Below the pieces are notes generated by a model. It worked only from the letters and a program-made list of their open reading frames with translations. It was not told the origin of the DNA and did no database searches. 36,895 nucleotides of DNA from positions 1 through 36,895 of the forward strand of contig JAURZN010000125.1 of the NCBI GenBank assembly GCA_030653355.1. Reading direction: 5' to 3'. Made by a program: the position numbers and the translations under genes. The number at the start of each line of letters is the position of its first letter. Position 1 is the first letter of the stretch. This document shows positions 1 to 6,730 of this stretch, one piece after another. This DNA comes from Gallionella sp. Lineage in GTDB: Bacteria > Pseudomonadota > Gammaproteobacteria > Burkholderiales > Gallionellaceae.

Positions 1-1
1 C

Positions 2-253
2 TTGGGCAATTTGCAAAATAGAAATATTGTTCTGGGTGCTTTGCAGAATCTGCCACAGGTTGCAGCAGCTTCAGATGATGAGGCGCTACATTTCATCGAG
101 AATAATGCACTTTTTGGTACTGGAATCGGATACATCGATGCGCATCTGTTGGCTGCTGTGCGGCTCTCTCCAGGTGCGTTGCTGTGGACACGTGACAAAC
201 GGTTGTTGGCAGAGAGTGCTCGGCTAGGTTTGTGCGTGAATTTGACGCATTGA
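2..253 (+). CDS. PIN-domain (VapC-like) ribonuclease, C-terminal part
   Basis: The frame is open to the window edge, so only the C-terminal ~83 residues are visible; the TTG at position 2 is probably internal. The sequence GIGYIDAHLLAA followed by LLWTRDKRLLAESARLG is the usual C-terminal half of VapC-type PIN domains: the Asp of YIDAHL and the Asp of WTRDKRL are the expected acidic metal-binding residues. Known members are Mg2+-dependent RNases acting as toxins with a small VapB antitoxin upstream. The antitoxin gene, if present, lies outside the window. The length fits a normal C-terminus, with no sign of truncation at this end. The family is likely; the toxin role is inferred. Confidence 0.72.
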   Translation: MGNLQNRNIVLGALQNLPQVAAASDDEALHFIENNALFGTGIGYIDAHLLAAVRLSPGALLWTRDKRLLAESARLGLCVNLTH

Positions 254-331
254 TTAGGGTTGATTAAATCGTCCTGCCTTTAGCAGTGAATGGGAGTGAA
301 GTAGGAAGTGTGGCGGGAGCAGTGCGAAGCG

Positions 332-429
332 ATCCAGAGTTTTGCTGAAAACCTCTGGATTGCCGCAGCCCTTCGGGTTTCGCAATGACGACGCGGATTG
401 CCACAGTCACTCGGGCTTCGCACTGAGCG
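332..429. repeat. Intergenic repeat: hairpin plus two imperfect direct units
   Basis: The gap 254-480 between the PIN gene and rfbB holds repeat-like DNA. An 8-bp inverted repeat (ATCCAGAG at 332-339, CTCTGGAT at 353-360) is followed by two related ~35-bp units at 357-390 and 395-429. Each unit starts GGATTGCC and carries a CGGG..TCGCA core. It resembles the dispersed short intergenic repeats with TTCGCAATGACG-type ends found in many proteobacteria. No ORF is supported here. The rfbB promoter must lie in or just after it. Confidence 0.55.
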
Positions 430-480
430 TGCGAATAAATTGGTAGCTACAGGAGTCATTTTAATCGGGGTGTTAGAGCT

Positions 481-1641
481 ATGATTTTAGTAACGGGCAG
501 TGCAGGTTTTATCGGGTCGAATTTCGTTCTGGACTGGTGCGCGCAGCACGATGAAGCAGTTGTCAGCTTGGACAAGCTGACCTACGCGGGCAATCTGGAA
601 AGCCTCGCTACGCTGAAGAATAATCCGCGCCATATCTTCGTGCAGGGCGACATCGGCGATGCGGAGCTGGTGGGCAAGCTGCTGGCAGAGCATCGACCGC
701 GTGCGGTGGTCAATTTTGCGGCGGAAAGCCATGTGGATCGCTCCATTCACGGCCCCGAAGACTTTATCCAGACCAATATCGTCGGCACCTTCCATCTACT
801 GGAGGCGGTACGCGCCTACTGGCAGAAGCTCCCCTCCCCCGTGAGCGGGGGAGGGGTTGGGGGAGAGGGCGCTACCAAAACCGACTTCCGCTTTCTGCAT
901 GTTTCTACCGATGAAGTGTATGGCTCGCTCGCAAAGGATGAACCTGCCTTTACGGAAACGCACCGTTACGAGCCTAACAGTCCGTATTCGGCCAGTAAGG
1001 CGGCCAGCGATCATCTGGTGCGCGCCTATCATCACACCTATGGCTTGCCGGTACTCACTACCAACTGTTCCAACAACTACGGCCCCTATCACTTTCCCGA
1101 AAAACTCATCCCGTTGCTGATCGTCAACGCTTTGGCGGGCAAGGTGTTGCCAGTCTATGGCGATGGCCAGCAAATCCGCGACTGGCTGTACGTGAAGGAT
1201 CATTGCAGCGCAATCCGCTGTGTGCTGGAAAAAGGCAAGTTGGGCGAGGTTTACAATGTCGGCGGCTGGAATGAAAAAGCCAATCTCGATATCGTCCATA
1301 CCGTCTGCGACCTGTTGGATGAGCTGCGTCCCATGAAACTGGTAAGTAGTGAGTGGTCAGTGGCAAGTGGAGAGACTCACCACTCACCACTGACCACTGA
1401 CCACTCACGATCTGCCACTTACCGCTCTTTAATCACTTTCGTCACCGACCGCCCCGGTCATGATCGCCGTTATGCTATCGACGCACGCAAGATAGAACGC
1501 GAACTGGGCTGGAAACCGGCGGAAACCTTCGAGACCGGCATCCGCAAGACGGTGCAGTGGTATCTGGACAATCAGGACTGGGTGAATAACGTGTTGTCGG
1601 GCGATTACCGAAACTGGGTTGAGAAGCAATATGGGAAGTAG
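481..1641 (+). CDS. rfbB: dTDP-glucose 4,6-dehydratase (RmlB/RfbB) with two in-frame insertions
   Basis: Converts dTDP-glucose to dTDP-4-keto-6-deoxyglucose, the branch point for dTDP-rhamnose and for dTDP-Fuc4NAc. This is an extended SDR protein: NAD-binding [11 protein letters not shown] at residues 5-15, STDEVYGSL with the catalytic Asp/Glu, [10 protein letters not shown] with the YxxxK pair, and [15 protein letters not shown]. Its 386 residues are about 30 more than usual. The excess is two stretches foreign to the family: residues ~117-130 (Pro/Gly-rich, from a GC-rich palindrome) and ~291-312 (Ser/Thr/His-rich, from a heptamer array). Both fall between conserved blocks, just before [11 protein letters not shown] and before [14 protein letters not shown], so the enzyme could still fold. 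First gene of the rfbBDAC group; ATG start at 481. Confidence 0.95.
   Translation: MILVTGSAGFIGSNFVLDWCAQHDEAVVSLDKLTYAGNLESLATLKNNPRHIFVQGDIGDAELVGKLLAEHRPRAVVNFAAESHVDRSIHGPEDFIQTNIVGTFHLLEAVRAYWQKLPSPVSGGGVGGEGATKTDFRFLHVSTDEVYGSLAKDEPAFTETHRYEPNSPYSASKAASDHLVRAYHHTYGLPVLTTNCSNNYGPYHFPEKLIPLLIVNALAGKVLPVYGDGQQIRDWLYVKDHCSAIRCVLEKGKLGEVYNVGGWNEKANLDIVHTVCDLLDELRPMKLVSSEWSVASGETHHSPLTTDHSRSATYRSLITFVTDRPGHDRRYAIDARKIERELGWKPAETFETGIRKTVQWYLDNQDWVNNVLSGDYRNWVEKQYGK
829..870. repeat. GC-rich palindromic element inserted in frame in rfbB
   Basis: About 42 bp with a perfect 10-bp stem (CCCCTCCCCC at 831-840, GGGGGAGGGG at 847-856) and a GTGAGC loop, followed by a G-rich tail. It is a multiple of three and adds about 14 residues ([14 protein letters not shown]) at a loop where RmlB homologues have none. 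Its reverse-strand translation ([12 protein letters not shown]) resembles a peptide often produced by dispersed palindromic repeats in proteobacterial genomes. Confidence 0.75.
1349..1408. repeat. Heptanucleotide array with inverted arms, inserted in frame in rfbB
   Basis: The left arm GTGAGTGGTCAGTGG (1349-1363) is perfectly complementary to the right arm CCACTGACCACTCAC (1394-1408). The right arm consists of 7-bp units: CACTCAC, CACTGAC, CACTGAC, CACTCAC (1381-1408). The segment is translated in the rfbB frame as a Ser/Thr/His-rich loop absent from normal RmlB. The same unit family appears at 2634-2754 and 3115-3163. Confidence 0.8.
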
Positions 1642-1706
1642 TGTACCCGCAAGGGGTAGGCCGTGCGGTTCCCGTAGCTTGCGCTACGACCGCCACGCTC
1701 AGTGGT
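1641..1706. repeat. 66-bp repeat, copy 1
   Basis: Begins GTGTACCCGCAAGGGGTAGG and ends CGCTCAGTGGT. It matches 2655-2720 at 63 of 66 positions. It contains the small palindrome GTAGC-TTGC-GCTAC. It starts on the last base of the rfbB stop codon and fills most of the rfbB-rfbD gap. The reverse strand is open in one frame in both copies, with a conserved [12 protein letters not shown] peptide, but no gene is supported. Confidence 0.85.
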
Positions 1707-1734
1707 GAATGGAAAGCAAAGCCAGAAAAATCAT

Positions 1735-2637
1735 ATGAAAATTCTGTTACTCGGTAAAAACGGTCAGGTCGGCTGGGAATTACAGCGCAGTCTGGCGCCG
1801 TTGGGAGAAGTCATTGCGCTTGCATCAGACAACCTGGAATATTGCGGCAATCTGACTGATTTGGCCGGCCTCGCCGAGACCGTTCGGGCCATAGCACCCG
1901 ACGTCATTGTAAACGCGGCCGCGCATACCGCTGTGGATAAGACTGAAAGCGAGGCGGGTCTGGCGCGTACCATCAACGCGCTCGCGCCCGGCGTGTTGGC
2001 TGAAGAGGCTAACAGATTGAATGCATGGCTGATTCATTATTCGACAGATTATGTGTTTGACGGCAGCGGTGATCAGCCATGGGTGGAGACCGATCCGGTC
2101 GGCCCGTTGAGTGTGTATGGCGCGACCAAACTGGAAGGCGAACAGCTGATCCGGCAATCGGGTTGCAAACATCTTATCTTCCGCACCAGCTGGGTTTACG
2201 GCGCGCGCGGCGGCAACTTTGCCAAGACCATGTTGCGGCTGGCGCAGGAGCGCGACAGTTTGAAGGTCATCGATGACCAGATCGGTGCGCCAACCGGTGC
2301 GGATTTGCTGGCCGATGTGACGGCTCACGCAATACGCGCATCCCGACAACACCCGGAAGTTTCCGGACTGTATCATCTGACCGCCAGCGGCGAGACATCG
2401 TGGTATGGCCATGCCAGCTTTGTGCTCGACTATGCACGGCGTGCGGGCGTTGCGCTCAAAGTTGCACCAGATGCGATTGAAGCCGTGCCGACCTCAGCCT
2501 TTCCAACACCCGCCAAACGTCCGCATAATTCGCGACTTAATACAGATAAATTACAACAATCCTTCGGGCTGTATCTGCCACACTGGCACGCAGGCGTGAC
2601 AAGAATGCTTACCGAAGTGCTGGATGGGGAATGGTGA
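1735..2637 (+). CDS. rfbD: dTDP-4-dehydrorhamnose reductase (RmlD)
   Basis: NADPH-dependent reduction of dTDP-4-keto-L-rhamnose, the last step to dTDP-L-rhamnose. Motifs: GKNGQVGWELQ dinucleotide-binding loop at the N-terminus, STDYVFDG, YGATKLEGE with the YxxxK pair, RTSWVYG, and DDQIGAPTGADLLAD. The start is taken at ATG 1735 (MKILLLGKNG), 300 codons, because the upstream extension to 1702 is translated repeat DNA and RmlD proteins begin at this point. The TGA stop (2635-2637) lies inside the first heptamer of the downstream repeat array, so the last residues may be repeat-derived. Separated from rfbA by a small four-helix-bundle gene, which breaks the usual compact rml order. Confidence 0.95.
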   Translation: MKILLLGKNGQVGWELQRSLAPLGEVIALASDNLEYCGNLTDLAGLAETVRAIAPDVIVNAAAHTAVDKTESEAGLARTINALAPGVLAEEANRLNAWLIHYSTDYVFDGSGDQPWVETDPVGPLSVYGATKLEGEQLIRQSGCKHLIFRTSWVYGARGGNFAKTMLRLAQERDSLKVIDDQIGAPTGADLLADVTAHAIRASRQHPEVSGLYHLTASGETSWYGHASFVLDYARRAGVALKVAPDAIEAVPTSAFPTPAKRPHNSRLNTDKLQQSFGLYLPHWHAGVTRMLTEVLDGEW

Positions 2638-2657
2638 GTAGTAAGTGGTAAGTGGTG
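2634..2657 (+). repeat. Heptamer array after rfbD, G-rich orientation
   Basis: Units GTGAGTA, GTAAGTG, GTAAGTG, GTG; more AGTGGTA-type units follow the 66-bp repeat at about 2715-2754. It contains the rfbD stop codon. It is similar, in inverted orientation, to the C-rich array at 3115-3163 on the other side of the small gene: three consecutive units match its reverse complement at 18 of 21 positions. Confidence 0.75.
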
Positions 2658-2720
2658 TACCCGCAAGGGGTAGGCCGTACGGTTCCCGTGGCTTGCGCTA
2701 CGACCGCTACGCTCAGTGGT
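2655..2720. repeat. 66-bp repeat, copy 2
   Basis: Second copy of the element at 1641-1706, same orientation, three mismatches. It is embedded in AGTGGTA-type heptamers on both sides between rfbD and the four-helix-bundle gene. The palindrome in this copy is GTGGC-TTGC-GCTAC, with one mismatch relative to copy 1. Confidence 0.85.
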
Positions 2721-2754
2721 AAGTGGTAACTATTGACCGAGAATGGAGTGGTGA

Positions 2755-3111
2755 ATGGGTAGTAAGCCGCACGAACAATTGGAGGCGTGGAGAATTTCCA
2801 TGCAGTTGGTGAAAGCCGTATATCAATTGACGGCTGATTTTCCGGCTGAAAAGCGTTTCGGATTGGCGCAACAAATGAGGCGGGCGGCAGTGTCCGTGCC
2901 AAGTAATATTGCCGAGGGTGCCGGACGGAACGGTGCAAAGGAATTTTTGAATTTTATGGGTATCGCGCGTGGATCATTGGCAGAATTGGAAACACAGCTA
3001 CAACTAGCGGTCATGCTGGACTTTATTACTCCTGACTACGTTGCTTTTGAATTAACAGAACGCACCGGAAAGTTACTGACCGGCCTACACAAAAAATTGA
3101 GCACAACATGA
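2755..3111 (+). CDS. Four-helix-bundle protein of the 23S rRNA IVS (S23) family
   Basis: A 118-residue protein with the family signature: [17 protein letters not shown], then [21 protein letters not shown], then [19 protein letters not shown]. Four amphipathic helices are expected. The family is named after ORFs in 23S rRNA intervening sequences, but many copies sit elsewhere, often in surface-polysaccharide loci. The biochemical role is not established. The gene is bounded by heptamer repeat arrays in opposite orientations (2634-2754 and 3115-3163), and its TGA overlaps the rfbA ATG, so the two are probably translationally coupled. It looks like an insertion into the rfb operon. Start ATG 2755 is the only sensible one. 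Confidence 0.88.
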   Translation: MGSKPHEQLEAWRISMQLVKAVYQLTADFPAEKRFGLAQQMRRAAVSVPSNIAEGAGRNGAKEFLNFMGIARGSLAELETQLQLAVMLDFITPDYVAFELTERTGKLLTGLHKKLSTT

Positions 3112-4046
3112 ACCCACTCACCACTCACCACTCACCACTTCCCACTTCCCACTCACCACTGACCAGAAAGGGCATCATTCTCGCCGGCGGTTCCGGTACG
3201 CGTCTGCACCCGGTCACGCTGGCGGTTTCCAAACAGTTGTTGCCGGTGTATGACAAGCCGATGATCTACTATCCGCTGTCCACGCTGATGCTGGCCGGGA
3301 TACGCGACATTCTGATCATATCCACCCCGCAGGACACGCCGCGTTTTGAGCAATTGCTGGGCGACGGCAGCGCGTGGGGATTGAATCTGCAATATGCCGT
3401 ACAGGAATCTCCGGACGGACTGGCGCAGGCCTTTATCATCGGCCGCGAATTCATCGGTAAGGATCCTTCTGCGCTGGTGCTGGGCGACAATATTTATTAT
3501 GGGCATTCCTTTCAGGCACAACTCAACAAGGCCGCCGTGCGGACCGACGGTGCGACCGTGTTTGCCTACCATGTGCGCGACCCGGAACGCTATGGCGTAG
3601 TGGAATTTGACAGGTCGGGTCGTGCCGTCTCGCTGGAGGAGAAACCTGTAAAACCCAAATCCAGCTACGCCGTCACCGGGCTGTATTTTTACGATAACGA
3701 CGTGCTGGATATCGCGGCTGACCTCAAGCCTTCGCCGCGCGGCGAGCTGGAAATCACCGACATCAACCGTATTTATTTGGAGCAAAATCGCTTGTCGGTG
3801 GAAATTATGGGGCGCGGCTTTGCCTGGCTGGATACCGGTACGCACGAATCGCTGCTTGAGGCAAGCCAGTTCATCCAGACCGTCGAGCGTCGCCAGGGGC
3901 TGAAAATCGCCTGCCCTGAAGAGATTGCTTTCAACAAGGGTTTTATTAATGCGGAACAACTGGAAAAACTGGCCATGCCGTTAATCAAGGGAGGTTACGG
4001 TGCGTATCTGATGCAAGTTCTCCGAGAAGGAAAAATGTTCGCATGA
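3108..4046 (+). CDS. rfbA: Glucose-1-phosphate thymidylyltransferase (RmlA) with repeat-derived N-terminus
   Basis: Makes dTDP-glucose from dTTP and glucose-1-phosphate, the entry step to dTDP-rhamnose and dTDP-Fuc4NAc. Motifs: [15 protein letters not shown] (nucleotide loop), [31 protein letters not shown] with the metal-binding Asp, EEKP, and [17 protein letters not shown]. Family members begin at MKGIILAGG or similar. Here the only usable start is ATG 3108, about 19 codons earlier, and those codons (Thr/His/Ser/Pro) are heptamer repeat 3115-3163. The usual initiator seems to have been displaced by the array. The start overlaps the stop of the preceding gene (ATGA). The rest is of normal length. 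Confidence 0.95.
   Translation: MNPLTTHHSPLPTSHSPLTRKGIILAGGSGTRLHPVTLAVSKQLLPVYDKPMIYYPLSTLMLAGIRDILIISTPQDTPRFEQLLGDGSAWGLNLQYAVQESPDGLAQAFIIGREFIGKDPSALVLGDNIYYGHSFQAQLNKAAVRTDGATVFAYHVRDPERYGVVEFDRSGRAVSLEEKPVKPKSSYAVTGLYFYDNDVLDIAADLKPSPRGELEITDINRIYLEQNRLSVEIMGRGFAWLDTGTHESLLEASQFIQTVERRQGLKIACPEEIAFNKGFINAEQLEKLAMPLIKGGYGAYLMQVLREGKMFA
3115..3163 (+). repeat. Seven-unit heptanucleotide array at the start of rfbA
   Basis: Seven perfect-length units in a row: CACTCAC three times, CACTTCC twice, CACTCAC, CACTGAC. Translated as the N-terminal leader of RfbA. Because 7 is not a multiple of 3, gain or loss of one unit would put the start codon out of frame with the enzyme; only changes of three units keep it. 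Confidence 0.9.
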
Positions 4047-4588
4047 AAGCGACTCCAACGGACATATCCGGTTTGCTGATTATTGAACCCAAAGTATTTA
4101 GTGATGACAGGGGGTTCTTTTATGAAAGCTTTAATCGCCTGAAATTTGTTGAATTAGCAGGGCGTGAAGTTGATTTTGTGCAGGATAATCATTCACGCTC
4201 CGTGCAGCACGCGTTACATGGCTTACACTATCAAATTAAACATCCGCAAGCCAAACTGGTGCGTGTGGTGCAGGGAGCGGTGCTGGATGTGGCGGTGGAT
4301 ATCCGTAAGAGCTCGCCTACCTTCGGCCAGCATGTCGCAGTGGAATTGTCCGCCGAAAACAAACGCATGTTCTGGATGCCGGAAGGGTTTGCACACGGCT
4401 TCGTGGTACTGTCCGGTACTGCGGATTTCCTCTACAAGACCACGGATTACTGGTTCCCCGAACACGAGCGTTGTTTGCGCTGGAACGATCCGGCATTGGC
4501 GATAGACTGGCAGCTGAAAGAAACGCCCGTGCTTTCTGCCAAGGATCAACTAGGCAAAATTCTTACCGAAGCGGAGTTGTTTGATTGA
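4043..4588 (+). CDS. rfbC: dTDP-4-dehydrorhamnose 3,5-epimerase (RmlC)
   Basis: Epimerises dTDP-4-keto-6-deoxyglucose at C3 and C5 to the L-rhamno form. A small cupin protein, 181 residues, normal length. Motifs: [19 protein letters not shown] followed by [21 protein letters not shown] with the catalytic His, [13 protein letters not shown], and [14 protein letters not shown]. Start ATG 4043 overlaps the rfbA stop by 4 bp. Its presence with rfbD means dTDP-rhamnose itself is made, in addition to any use of the shared intermediate by WecE. Confidence 0.96.
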   Translation: MKATPTDISGLLIIEPKVFSDDRGFFYESFNRLKFVELAGREVDFVQDNHSRSVQHALHGLHYQIKHPQAKLVRVVQGAVLDVAVDIRKSSPTFGQHVAVELSAENKRMFWMPEGFAHGFVVLSGTADFLYKTTDYWFPEHERCLRWNDPALAIDWQLKETPVLSAKDQLGKILTEAELFD

Positions 4589-4626
4589 ACCAAATGAGTA
4601 CAGGAAATCCAGCTCGTGAACCACGG

Positions 4627-5733
4627 ATGAAAATCCTCGTCGTAAGGCTGTCGTCACTGGGCGATATTCTGCATTTGTTCCCGGCCATCAGCGATCTGCG
4701 CCGCCATTTTCCCGATGCGGAAATTCACTGGCTGGTGGAACCTGCCTTTGCTGAAATGGTGGGTTGGCATTCGGCCGTCAGCAAGGTGATACCGGTGCCG
4801 CTGCGCAGCCACAAAAAAAACTGGTGGAGGCTGCCGCGTTTGCTGCGTGGTTTGAAGCAACAACTCAGAGCGGAGCATTACGACATTGTGCTGGATGCGC
4901 AGGGTTTGCTTAAGAGTGCGCTGCTGGCGCGTCTTGCGGGGGTGGATATATATGGTTTCCATGCCGATAGCGCGCGCGAACCCCTGGCGGCAAGGTTTTA
5001 TCTGAAGACCGCCAGCGTAGCCCGCGGCTTGCATGTTATCGAGAAGAATCGCCAGCTTGTGGCCAAACTGTTTGCCGCAGATGTGTCGCAAGCTGCTGAT
5101 TATGGTTTGTATGCTTTTCATCAGCGGCAATTGGCAGAAAATCTGCCTAAGGCAATCGCAGGTTTGGTCGGTCAGCGCAGCATTGTGCTGTTGCACGGCA
5201 CAACCTGGAACAGCAAATACTGGCCGGAGTCGTCGTGGATGGAGCTGGTAGGTTTGCTGGCCGAACAGGGCTGGTTGTGTCTGTTGCCCTGGGGCAATGC
5301 GCAGGAACACCAGCGCGCTCAGCGTTTGCAGCTTGCCGGAGGCGCGCAGGCACGTGTATTACCCAGGCTGACATTGACTGAATTGATGAGTGTGCTGCTG
5401 CACGCTCATGCCTTCGTCAGCGTTGAATCAGGCATAGGCCATCTGGCTAGCGTACTGGATATCCCGGGCATCATGCTGCATGGCCCGACGGATCCGGGCT
5501 ACAGCGGCATTCCGGGCAAAGCATGTCAGCACATCAGCAGTGGCCTGGATTGTTCACCCTGTTTTAAACGCGACTGTCCCAAACTGGCATCCAAATTGGA
5601 TATGCCGCCCTGTCAGCGGGAAATCAGCGCGCAGCGTGTGCTGCAGCTATGCCTGCAATTGCCGGATAACACCTGCTGGGATGCGAACATCGTAAAGGGT
5701 GGCGCGCAAACTGATAAAATTGACATCGTTTAA
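4627..5733 (+). CDS. waaC: Lipopolysaccharide heptosyltransferase I (GT9)
   Basis: Transfers the first L,D-heptose from ADP-heptose to Kdo of the inner core, at the cytoplasmic face. GT9 features: N-terminal MKILVVRLSSLGDILHLFP, IHWLVEPAFAEMV, DIVLDAQGLLKSALLARL, and C-terminal LLHGTTWNSKYWP (nucleotide-binding region), FVSVESGIGHLASVLDIPGIMLHGPTDP. These fit WaaC better than WaaF. The start is set at ATG 4627 because WaaC proteins begin MKILVV or MRVLIV; TTG 4585 and ATG 4594 are alternatives adding 11-14 residues. Follows rfbC directly. The C-terminal Cys-rich DCSPCFKRDCP stretch is common in the family. Confidence 0.88.
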   Translation: MKILVVRLSSLGDILHLFPAISDLRRHFPDAEIHWLVEPAFAEMVGWHSAVSKVIPVPLRSHKKNWWRLPRLLRGLKQQLRAEHYDIVLDAQGLLKSALLARLAGVDIYGFHADSAREPLAARFYLKTASVARGLHVIEKNRQLVAKLFAADVSQAADYGLYAFHQRQLAENLPKAIAGLVGQRSIVLLHGTTWNSKYWPESSWMELVGLLAEQGWLCLLPWGNAQEHQRAQRLQLAGGAQARVLPRLTLTELMSVLLHAHAFVSVESGIGHLASVLDIPGIMLHGPTDPGYSGIPGKACQHISSGLDCSPCFKRDCPKLASKLDMPPCQREISAQRVLQLCLQLPDNTCWDANIVKGGAQTDKIDIV

Positions 5734-5749
5734 TCCACGATAGCGCCGC

Positions 5750-6730
5750 ATGACCTACTATTCCCCGCTGATTTCCGCATTGGTCACACTGTTACTGACG
5801 CTGATTTTGACCATGCACAAAGATCGGATGATTCAGGACATCCCCAACGAACGCTCCTTGCATGCCGAACCCGTTCCGCGTACCGGGGGTATTGCCTTGA
5901 TGGCGGGCATAGTGAGCGGCTGGGTGTTCCTGCCCTGGTTGTGGTGGATTGTCTTGCCGGTGCTGGGATTATTTGTCCTGTCGCTGGTTGACGATGTGCG
6001 CAGTTTAACGCCGGGGACACGACTGATAGGCCACTTTGCCGCCGCCTCGTGTGTGTTGCTGGGAAGCGGAATAAGCGGGATATGGATGCTGCCTGCATTG
6101 TTGTTCATGGTGTGGATGATCAATTTGTATAACTTCATGGATGGCTCGGATGGGTTGGCAGGCGGCATGGCACTGTTCGGTTTTAGCTTCTACGGGATGG
6201 CCGGATGGATGAACGGTGATCCGGCTTTTGCCCTGATGAACTTTTCAGTGGGCGCAGCAGCACTGGGTTTTCTTTATCATAATTTCCATCCGGCCAAAGT
6301 GTTTCTGGGCGATGCCGGTTCCATCCCGCTCGGTTTCCTCGCGGCGGCTTTTGGCGTATGGGGTTGGCAGCAGGGATACTGGCCATTCTGGTTTCCGGTT
6401 CTGGTGTTCTCACCGTTTGTGATGGATGCAACCCTGACGCTGGTAAAACGCGCGCGCAATAAGGAAAAACTGACGGATGCGCATCGCAGCCATTATTATC
6501 AACGCCTGGTGCAAATGGGCTGGGGGCATCGCAATACCGCCATTGCGGAATATGCGCTGATGTTGCTGGCGGGCATGTCGGCATTGGCAGGCCTTGCTCT
6601 GGATGGCAAGGTTCAGGTTGGTGTGTTGCTCTGCTGGGCTGCGATTTATCTGGGTATGGGCTTGTGGATAGATAGACGCTGGCGTTTGTATCAAAACACA
6701 AACAAAGAGAAGAGTCGTAATGCTGCTTAA
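5750..6730 (+). CDS. Polyprenyl-phosphate sugar-1-phosphate transferase (WecA/WbpL-like)
   Basis: Starts O-antigen synthesis by moving an N-acetylhexosamine-1-phosphate from its UDP-sugar to undecaprenyl phosphate at the inner membrane. 326 residues, about ten membrane segments. Motifs in order: RSLHAEPVPRTGGIA, SLVDDVRSL (DD motif), NLYNFMDGSDGLAGG, KVFLGDAGSIPLGF and HRSHYYQRLVQMGWGHR. The last resembles WbpL more than WecA, and the next gene is a WbpM-like dehydratase, the same wbpL-wbpM pairing as in Pseudomonas aeruginosa O-antigen loci. The substrate (QuiNAc/FucNAc-type versus GlcNAc) cannot be read from sequence. Overlaps the next gene by 11 bp. Confidence 0.88.
   Translation: MTYYSPLISALVTLLLTLILTMHKDRMIQDIPNERSLHAEPVPRTGGIALMAGIVSGWVFLPWLWWIVLPVLGLFVLSLVDDVRSLTPGTRLIGHFAAASCVLLGSGISGIWMLPALLFMVWMINLYNFMDGSDGLAGGMALFGFSFYGMAGWMNGDPAFALMNFSVGAAALGFLYHNFHPAKVFLGDAGSIPLGFLAAAFGVWGWQQGYWPFWFPVLVFSPFVMDATLTLVKRARNKEKLTDAHRSHYYQRLVQMGWGHRNTAIAEYALMLLAGMSALAGLALDGKVQVGVLLCWAAIYLGMGLWIDRRWRLYQNTNKEKSRNAA

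Noticed and set aside
829-1408. RfbB considered a pseudogene because of the two inserts
   Set aside because: Both inserts keep the frame, all catalytic and cofactor motifs are intact, and the gene reads through to a normal C-terminus.
1475-1696. Minus-strand small ORF sharing a peptide with the one at 2609-2938
   Set aside because: The shared peptide comes only from the two 66-bp repeat copies; no start signal or family support.
3115-3163. Possible CRISPR-like array in the rfb repeats
   Set aside because: Units are 7 bp with no spacers and no cas genes nearby; this is a tandem heptamer repeat.
3153-3959. 268-codon minus-strand ORF opposite rfbA
   Set aside because: Antisense shadow of a strongly conserved plus-strand enzyme; the translation shows no recognisable motif.
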